In this document: positions 7,377 through 13,460 of the stretch, one piece after another
Layout: every line of letters starts with the position of its first letter
How positions within the stretch are numbered: position 1 is the first letter of the stretch
Assembly (NCBI GenBank): GCA_046315175.1
Contig: JBKDBK010000048.1
Coordinates: 1-16,141 of the forward strand
Reading direction: 5' to 3'
DNA: 16,141 nucleotides
Origin: UBA8828 sp046315175
Lineage (GTDB): Bacteria > Verrucomicrobiota > Verrucomicrobiia > Opitutales > UBA953
Position numbers and translations under genes: made by a program
The notes under the pieces: model-generated
Told to the model about the DNA's origin: nothing
What the model saw: the letters and a program-made list of their open reading frames with translations, nothing else
Databases searched by the model: none

Positions 7377-8333
7377 ATGGAGTCCATGCACCTGCCGCTG
7401 CGCGTCCGCGTGGTCGACTCCCACACGGGAGGCGAGCCGACCCGGCTGGTCCTGGCCGGCGCCCCCGACCTCGGCGCGGGCCCCCTGTCGCTGCGCGCCG
7501 AGCGGTTCCGCCGCGAGCACGACGCCTTCCGCTCGGCGGTGGTCAACGAGCCGAGGGGCTCGGATGTGCTCGTCGGCGCGCTCCTGGTCGAGCCGCACGA
7601 TCCCGGCTGCGCGCTGGGGGTGATCTTCTTCAACAACGTGGGCACGCTCGGGATGTGCGGCCACGGCACGATCGGCCTCGTGGCCACCCTCGCCCACCTC
7701 GGCAGGCTGGGCCCGGGCGAGGTCCGCATCGACACGCCCGTCGGCCCGGTGACCGCGACGCTGCGCGCGGACGGGTCGGTGAGCGTGGCCAACGTGCCCT
7801 CGCGGCGCACCGCCAAGGGAGCGAGGGTCGAGGTGCCCGGCCACGGCGTCGTGAGCGGCGACGTGGCCTGGGGCGGCAACTGGTTCTTCCTCTGCGAGGA
7901 CCACGGCCTCGAGGTCGGCGTCGCCAACCTCGACGCCCTGACGGACCTCGCCTGGCGCATCCGCCAGGCCCTGCCCGCCGCGGGCGTGACGGGCGAGGGA
8001 GGCGCCGAGATCGACCACATCGAGCTGCTCGGGCCCTCGGCGTCGGCCGACAGCCGCAACTTCGTGCTCTGCCCCGGCAAGGCCTACGACCGCTCGCCCT
8101 GCGGCACGGGCACGAGCGCGAAGCTCGCCTGCCTGGCGGCGGACGGCAAGCTGGCCGAGGGCGCGACCTGGCGACAGGAGAGCGTCATCGGCAGCGTCTT
8201 CGAGGGCGCCTACCGGCGGCTGCCCGGGGGTGAGATCGCCCCGACCGTGACCGGCACGGCCCACGTCACCGCCGAGGCCGAGCTGATCCTCGGCCCCGCC
8301 GACCCGTTCCGCGCGGGCATACCCCCGCGATGA
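7377..8333 (+). CDS. lhpA: 4-hydroxyproline 2-epimerase (proline racemase family)
   Basis: Cofactor-independent epimerase converting trans-4-hydroxy-L-proline to cis-4-hydroxy-D-proline, the first catabolic step. The 318-residue protein has the family opening VVDSHTGGEPTR. Both catalytic cysteines are present: Cys94 in GMCGHGTIG and Cys242 in DRSPCGTGTSAK. Two Cys indicate an epimerase or racemase; trans-3-hydroxyproline dehydratases of the same family have Thr in place of one Cys. Proline racemase or another substrate remains possible, but the three other pathway enzymes adjoin it. Start choice is uncertain. ATG at 7377 is used here; ATG at 7386 (MHLPLRV, with GGAG three bases upstream) is a fair alternative, and a TTG at 7374 is not needed. 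The gene overlaps the dehydrogenase gene by ATGA at 8330-8333, so the two are translationally coupled. Confidence 0.92.
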   Translation: MESMHLPLRVRVVDSHTGGEPTRLVLAGAPDLGAGPLSLRAERFRREHDAFRSAVVNEPRGSDVLVGALLVEPHDPGCALGVIFFNNVGTLGMCGHGTIGLVATLAHLGRLGPGEVRIDTPVGPVTATLRADGSVSVANVPSRRTAKGARVEVPGHGVVSGDVAWGGNWFFLCEDHGLEVGVANLDALTDLAWRIRQALPAAGVTGEGGAEIDHIELLGPSASADSRNFVLCPGKAYDRSPCGTGTSAKLACLAADGKLAEGATWRQESVIGSVFEGAYRRLPGGEIAPTVTGTAHVTAEAELILGPADPFRAGIPPR

Positions 8334-9583
8334 GCGGGCGGGTGGTCATCGTCGGCGGGGGCATCGTCGGGCTCTCCTGCGCGCACGAGCTGCTCCGGCG
8401 CGGGCGGGACGTCACGGTGCTCGAGCGGGACGGGCCGGAGGCCGACGGCTGCTCGCTGGGCAACGCGGGCATGATCGTGCCCAGCCACTTCGTGCCCCTG
8501 GCGGCGCCGGGCATGGTGGCGCTCGGCCTGCGCTGGATGCTGGACGGGGAGAGCCCGTTCTGGATCCGGCCGCGGCTGGACCTCGGCCTGCTCCGCTGGG
8601 GCTGGGGTTTCTGGAAGGCGGCCAACCAGGGGCATGTCGACCGCTGCGCCCCGGTGCTGCGCGACCTCAACCTGCGGAGCCGCGAGATCTTCCTGCGGCA
8701 CCGGGCCGAGCTCGGCGAGGACTTCCACCTGGAGGACGTCGGCCTGCTCGCGCTCTGCCGCACCCAGCGCACCCTTGACCACGAGGCGGCCTTCGCGGCC
8801 AAGTCCAACGCCCTCGGCGTGCCGACGGAGGTGCTCTCCGCGGCGGAGGTGCGCCGGCGCGAGCCGGGAATCGACCTCGATGTCGTCGGGGCCGTCCTGA
8901 TGGCGCGCGACGCCCACCTGGACCCCCGGCGCCTCATGGCCGCGCTCGAGCGCGACGTGGTCCGCCGCGGCGGGCGCATCCTGCGCGGGCGCGGGGTGAC
9001 GGGCTGGCGCACGGAGGGGGACCGGCTGCGCGCGGCGGTGACCCGCGAGGGCGAGGTCGAGGGCGACGACTTTGTGCTCGCGGCCGGAAGCTGGTCGCCC
9101 GAGGCCGCGGCCGGGCTCGGCCTCCGCCTGCCCATGCAGGCCGGCAAGGGCTACGGCATGCGGCTGGAGCGCCCCGCCCAGCGGCCGCGCCACTGCTCGC
9201 TCCTGATGGACGACCGCGTGGCCGTCACCCCGATGGGGGACTCCGTCTACGTCGGCGGCACGATGGAGATCGCGGGCAACGACCTCTCGGTCAACCCGGC
9301 CCGCGTGCGCGGCATCCGCAAGGCGTTCGTCCGGCATTACACCGCGTTCCGCGAGGCGGACTTCGCGTCGGCACCCGTCTGGGCGGGCCTGCGCCCCTGC
9401 CCTCCCGACGGCATGCCCTACCTCGGGCGCACGGCCGCGCGCCGCAACCTGGTGGTGGCCACCGGACACTCGATGATGGGGCTGAGCCTCGGCCCGGTCA
9501 CGGGCGAGCTTGTCGCCCAGATGACCTGCGGCGAGCCCGCCTCGGTGCGGCTTGCGCAGGTCGACCCCGACCGGCACGCCTGA
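8330..9583 (+). CDS. FAD-dependent D-amino acid dehydrogenase, probable D-hydroxyproline dehydrogenase
   Basis: A 417-residue DAO-family flavoenzyme, expected to oxidise cis-4-hydroxy-D-proline to 1-pyrroline-4-hydroxy-2-carboxylate and pass electrons to the respiratory chain. The N-terminus carries the ADP-binding Rossmann motif VVIVGGGIVGLSCAHEL with the acidic end of the second strand at VLERDG. The GNAGMIVPSHFVPLAAPG block and the C-terminal WAGLRPCPPDGMPYLG and ATGHSMMGLSLGP motifs are those of DadA-like D-amino acid dehydrogenases. It is a single-subunit type, with no small subunits or ferredoxin-like partner nearby. The start ATG overlaps the epimerase stop and has no ribosome binding site of its own. 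D-alanine or D-proline could also be substrates. The link to hydroxyproline comes from the operon. Confidence 0.9.
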   Translation: MSGRVVIVGGGIVGLSCAHELLRRGRDVTVLERDGPEADGCSLGNAGMIVPSHFVPLAAPGMVALGLRWMLDGESPFWIRPRLDLGLLRWGWGFWKAANQGHVDRCAPVLRDLNLRSREIFLRHRAELGEDFHLEDVGLLALCRTQRTLDHEAAFAAKSNALGVPTEVLSAAEVRRREPGIDLDVVGAVLMARDAHLDPRRLMAALERDVVRRGGRILRGRGVTGWRTEGDRLRAAVTREGEVEGDDFVLAAGSWSPEAAAGLGLRLPMQAGKGYGMRLERPAQRPRHCSLLMDDRVAVTPMGDSVYVGGTMEIAGNDLSVNPARVRGIRKAFVRHYTAFREADFASAPVWAGLRPCPPDGMPYLGRTAARRNLVVATGHSMMGLSLGPVTGELVAQMTCGEPASVRLAQVDPDRHA

Positions 9584-9588
9584 CTTGC

Positions 9589-9607
9589 CCGCCGAGGCTT
9601 TCGGCGG
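9589..9607 (+). terminator. Hairpin after the dehydrogenase gene, possible weak terminator
   Basis: CCGCCGA, loop GGCTT, TCGGCGG is a perfect 7-base stem starting 6 bases after the dehydrogenase stop. No T-tract follows, so it would not be a classical intrinsic terminator. It could be a pause site or protect the 3' end of the hydroxyproline transcript. Confidence 0.35.
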
Positions 9608-9638
9608 AACCCGGGCGCGGCACCAAGGTCGGTGAGGC

Positions 9639-11471
9639 ATGCCCCGACTCGCCGCCTTGCTTCTCCTGCCCCTGGGCCTGCTCGCCCAGGCCTCAACCGA
9701 GCCCGCCCTCCTGCCCCGCCCGGTTTCCTACCAAGCCGCCGCGGGCAGCCTGACGCTCTCGCCGGCGACGCGCGTCGCTTTCGCCAAGGATGTGCCGGCG
9801 TTCCACGCCGCCTACCTGGCCGAGCACCTCAGGGCCGCGACGGGCGTCGCGGTCGGCGCCGACGACGCGCCGGGGGGCAAGGGTGCGATCTCCCTGCGGC
9901 TCGAGCCCTCGCTCGCCAAGGGGTACCGGCTGCGGGTCGGAGCAGGCTCGGCCCTGGTCGAGGGCAAGGACGCCGAGGCTGTCTTCCACGGCGTCCAGAC
10001 CCTGATCCAGCTGGCCGCGCTCGGCGGCGGCAAGGTCGCGGGGTGCGAGATCGCGGACCACGCCCGGTTCGGCTGGCGCGGCCTGATGCTGGATTCCTCG
10101 CGCCACTTCCAGACGGTGGCGGAGATCAAGGTGCTGCTCGACCAGATGGCGCTGCACAAGATGAACGTCTTCCACTGGCACCTGACCGACGACCAGGGCT
10201 GGCGGATCGAGATCAAGTCCCGCCCGAGGCTGACCGAGGTCGGGGCCTGGCGCGTGCCGCGCGAGGGCATCTGGTGGTTCCGCCCCGGCCCCCAGAAGGA
10301 CGAGAAGGCGACGTACGGGGGCTTCTACACCCAGGAGCAAATCAAGGAGGTGGTGGCCTACGCGACCGCGCGCCACATCGTCGTCATGCCGGAGATCGAC
10401 GTCCCGGGCCACTCCCTCGCCATCCTCGCCGCCTATCCCGAGCTCTCGACCACCGGCGGCCCCTTCCAGGTCAACCCGGGCTCGAAGTTCTACGGCACGA
10501 TCGAGAACACGCTCGACCCCTCCAACCCCGAGACTTTCCGCTTCCTCGAGGACGTGTTCTCCGAGGTGGCGCCGCTCTTCACCTCGCCCTTCATCCACAT
10601 GGGCGGCGACGAGTGCACCAAGGTCTTCTGGAAGAGGTCGCCCAAGGTGCAGGCCTTCATGAGGGAGAAGGGCCTCAAGGACGAGGGCGAGCTGCAGTCG
10701 TGGTTCGTGCGCCAGACCGAGGCCATCATCCGCGCGAAGGGCAAGCGCCTGATGGGCTGGGACGAGATCCTCGAGGGAGGGCTGGCCGAGGGCGCCAGCG
10801 TGATGTCGTGGCAGGGCAAGGGCGGCGGCATCGCGGCCGCCCGCATGGGACGGGACGTGGTGATGAGCCCGAGCCCGGCCTACTACCTCGACCTCTACCA
10901 GGGACACCCGGAGATCGAGCCGCCCACCTACGGCATGGCGCGGCTGCGGGACAGCTTCCTGTTCGACCCGACGCTGCCCCGGGAGATCGATTCCGCCCGG
11001 CTGCTCGGCATCCAGGGCACCATCTGGACGGAGGAGATCCCCAACTTCCGCCACCTCCAGTACATGACCTGGCCGCGGGCCTGGGCGATCGCGGAGGAGG
11101 CGTGGAGCCCGGAGCTTGACGCCAAGGCGAAGCTGGCGGCCTGGCCGGGCTTCGTCCGGCGCGTCGAGCGGCAGTTCGGGGTGTTCGACCGCCGGGGCTG
11201 GCACTACGCCCGGTCGATCTACGACCCGGCGATGAGCCTGTCGAAGGACGGCAAGACGCTGACGCTGACGGCGGAGATTCCCGGCCTGGACATCCATTAC
11301 TGCTTCGACGACACGGAGCCCGACGCGACCTACCCCAAGGCCACCGGCCCGCTGGCCGTGCCCGTGGGCGCGGACGCGGTCCGGACGCGGACCTACCGCG
11401 ACGGCCAGCCGGTCGGGCGCCTCACCTGGGTGAGGCTCCAGCACGTCAACCGCGAGAAGCGCGTCCCCTGA
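9639..11471 (+). CDS. Secreted beta-N-acetylhexosaminidase, family GH20
   Basis: Exo-hydrolase removing terminal N-acetylglucosamine or N-acetylgalactosamine from chitin oligomers or glycoprotein glycans, by substrate-assisted catalysis. Length is 610 residues. A signal peptide covers residues 1 to about 17 (cleavage near LLAQA). The GH20b non-catalytic domain spans about 20-140. The catalytic barrel starts near FGWRGLMLDSSRHF (144-157) and carries HWHLTDDQGWRIE (179-191), PEIDVPGHS (251-259) and the catalytic Asp324-Glu325 pair in HMGGDEC. Residues about 530-605 resemble the chitobiase C-terminal beta domain (HYCFDDTEPDATYP). The ATG at 9639 has GTGAGG very close upstream and AAGG ten bases upstream. 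It lies 55 bases after the hydroxyproline dehydrogenase on the same strand, with a hairpin between, so read-through is possible. The family is certain; the natural substrate is not. Confidence 0.96.
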   Translation: MPRLAALLLLPLGLLAQASTEPALLPRPVSYQAAAGSLTLSPATRVAFAKDVPAFHAAYLAEHLRAATGVAVGADDAPGGKGAISLRLEPSLAKGYRLRVGAGSALVEGKDAEAVFHGVQTLIQLAALGGGKVAGCEIADHARFGWRGLMLDSSRHFQTVAEIKVLLDQMALHKMNVFHWHLTDDQGWRIEIKSRPRLTEVGAWRVPREGIWWFRPGPQKDEKATYGGFYTQEQIKEVVAYATARHIVVMPEIDVPGHSLAILAAYPELSTTGGPFQVNPGSKFYGTIENTLDPSNPETFRFLEDVFSEVAPLFTSPFIHMGGDECTKVFWKRSPKVQAFMREKGLKDEGELQSWFVRQTEAIIRAKGKRLMGWDEILEGGLAEGASVMSWQGKGGGIAAARMGRDVVMSPSPAYYLDLYQGHPEIEPPTYGMARLRDSFLFDPTLPREIDSARLLGIQGTIWTEEIPNFRHLQYMTWPRAWAIAEEAWSPELDAKAKLAAWPGFVRRVERQFGVFDRRGWHYARSIYDPAMSLSKDGKTLTLTAEIPGLDIHYCFDDTEPDATYPKATGPLAVPVGADAVRTRTYRDGQPVGRLTWVRLQHVNREKRVP

Positions 11472-11477
11472 GGGGCC

Positions 11478-11972
11478 TCACTCCGCGAGGTAGGGGGCGA
11501 ACTCCTCCTCGTGGCGCTTGAGGATCTGGAGCGCGGTCGCGTTGACGTGCTCGACGTGGCGTCGGAACAGCCGCTCGGACAGCCGGTCGTCGAAGGCCAG
11601 GTTGTACTGGAAGCAGAGGTCGCCGTCGGCGTCGACGAACAGGGCGCAGACGTTGTAGTCGCGGTTGACCTTGGCCACGAGGAGGCGGAGGGCGGGGTTC
11701 TCCCGGTTGCCCGGCTTGCCCTCGTAGAAATTGTAGACGACGAGGCGGTCGACCGAGTTCTTGGTCAGCTTGGGCGAGACCGTCAGGCGCTCGGCGGTCA
11801 GGAAGACGGCCTTGGCGGACTTCTCGCCGAGGCGGGCGGCCATGCCGATGTCCTTGCACCAGGCGGCGAGACGGGCGGCGCCGAGCGTGTCGTCGTCGAT
11901 GCCCGACAGGTCGAGGTCGGGGGCGGCGCGAAGGCCGGCCGCGAGCAGGAGGCAGAGGAGGATGGGGCGCAT
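11478..11972 (-). CDS. Small secreted protein, weakly YbjN-like
   Basis: A 164-residue protein with a signal peptide (MRPILLCLLLAAGLRAAP, cleavage near residue 17). The mature part has a helix (AARLAAWCKDIGM), a set of beta strands (DRLVVYNFYEG, LRLLVAKV, YNVCALFVDADGDLCFQYNLAF), and a long C-terminal helix ending RHEEEFAPYLAE. The order of strands around a D-x-DG turn followed by helices recalls the YbjN fold, but this is only a resemblance and the function is unknown. It is the third gene of the minus-strand set after DUF1549/DUF1553 and DUF1501, 50 bases downstream of the DUF1501 stop. Its start is supported by AGGA seven bases before the ATG. That site lies in a hairpin loop (see 11973-11989). 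The stop lies 6 bases from the convergent hexosaminidase stop. Confidence 0.78.
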   Translation of the reverse strand: MRPILLCLLLAAGLRAAPDLDLSGIDDDTLGAARLAAWCKDIGMAARLGEKSAKAVFLTAERLTVSPKLTKNSVDRLVVYNFYEGKPGNRENPALRLLVAKVNRDYNVCALFVDADGDLCFQYNLAFDDRLSERLFRRHVEHVNATALQILKRHEEEFAPYLAE

Positions 11973-11989
11973 GGGGGCATCCTGCCCCC
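11973..11989 (-). promoter_or_regulatory. RNA hairpin presenting the ribosome binding site of the small secreted protein
   Basis: On the mRNA strand the 17 bases just before the ATG at 11972 read GGGGGCA, GGA, UGCCCCC: a perfect 7-base stem with a 3-base loop. The last stem A plus the loop form AGGA, seven bases from the AUG. The stem abuts the start codon directly, so ribosome entry should depend on this hairpin opening, for instance by ribosomes coming from the DUF1501 gene. Confidence 0.55.
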
Positions 11990-12022
11990 GGCCGAAGGCG
12001 GAGGCAAGGGGACAAAGGGCCC

Positions 12023-13459
<1,437 letters not shown>

Positions 13460-13460
13460 G

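Noticed and set aside
7293..8264. N-terminal extension of the DapA-family gene to 8264
   Set aside because: The frame is open, but the extra 324 codons lie antisense to the epimerase gene and have no family similarity. The DapA domain starts cleanly at the ATG at 7292.
11464..11476. CCCCTGAGGGG inverted repeat as a bidirectional terminator between the convergent genes
   Set aside because: The arms are only four or five bases around the stop codon, there is no T-tract on either strand, and such short repeats are expected by chance at this GC content.
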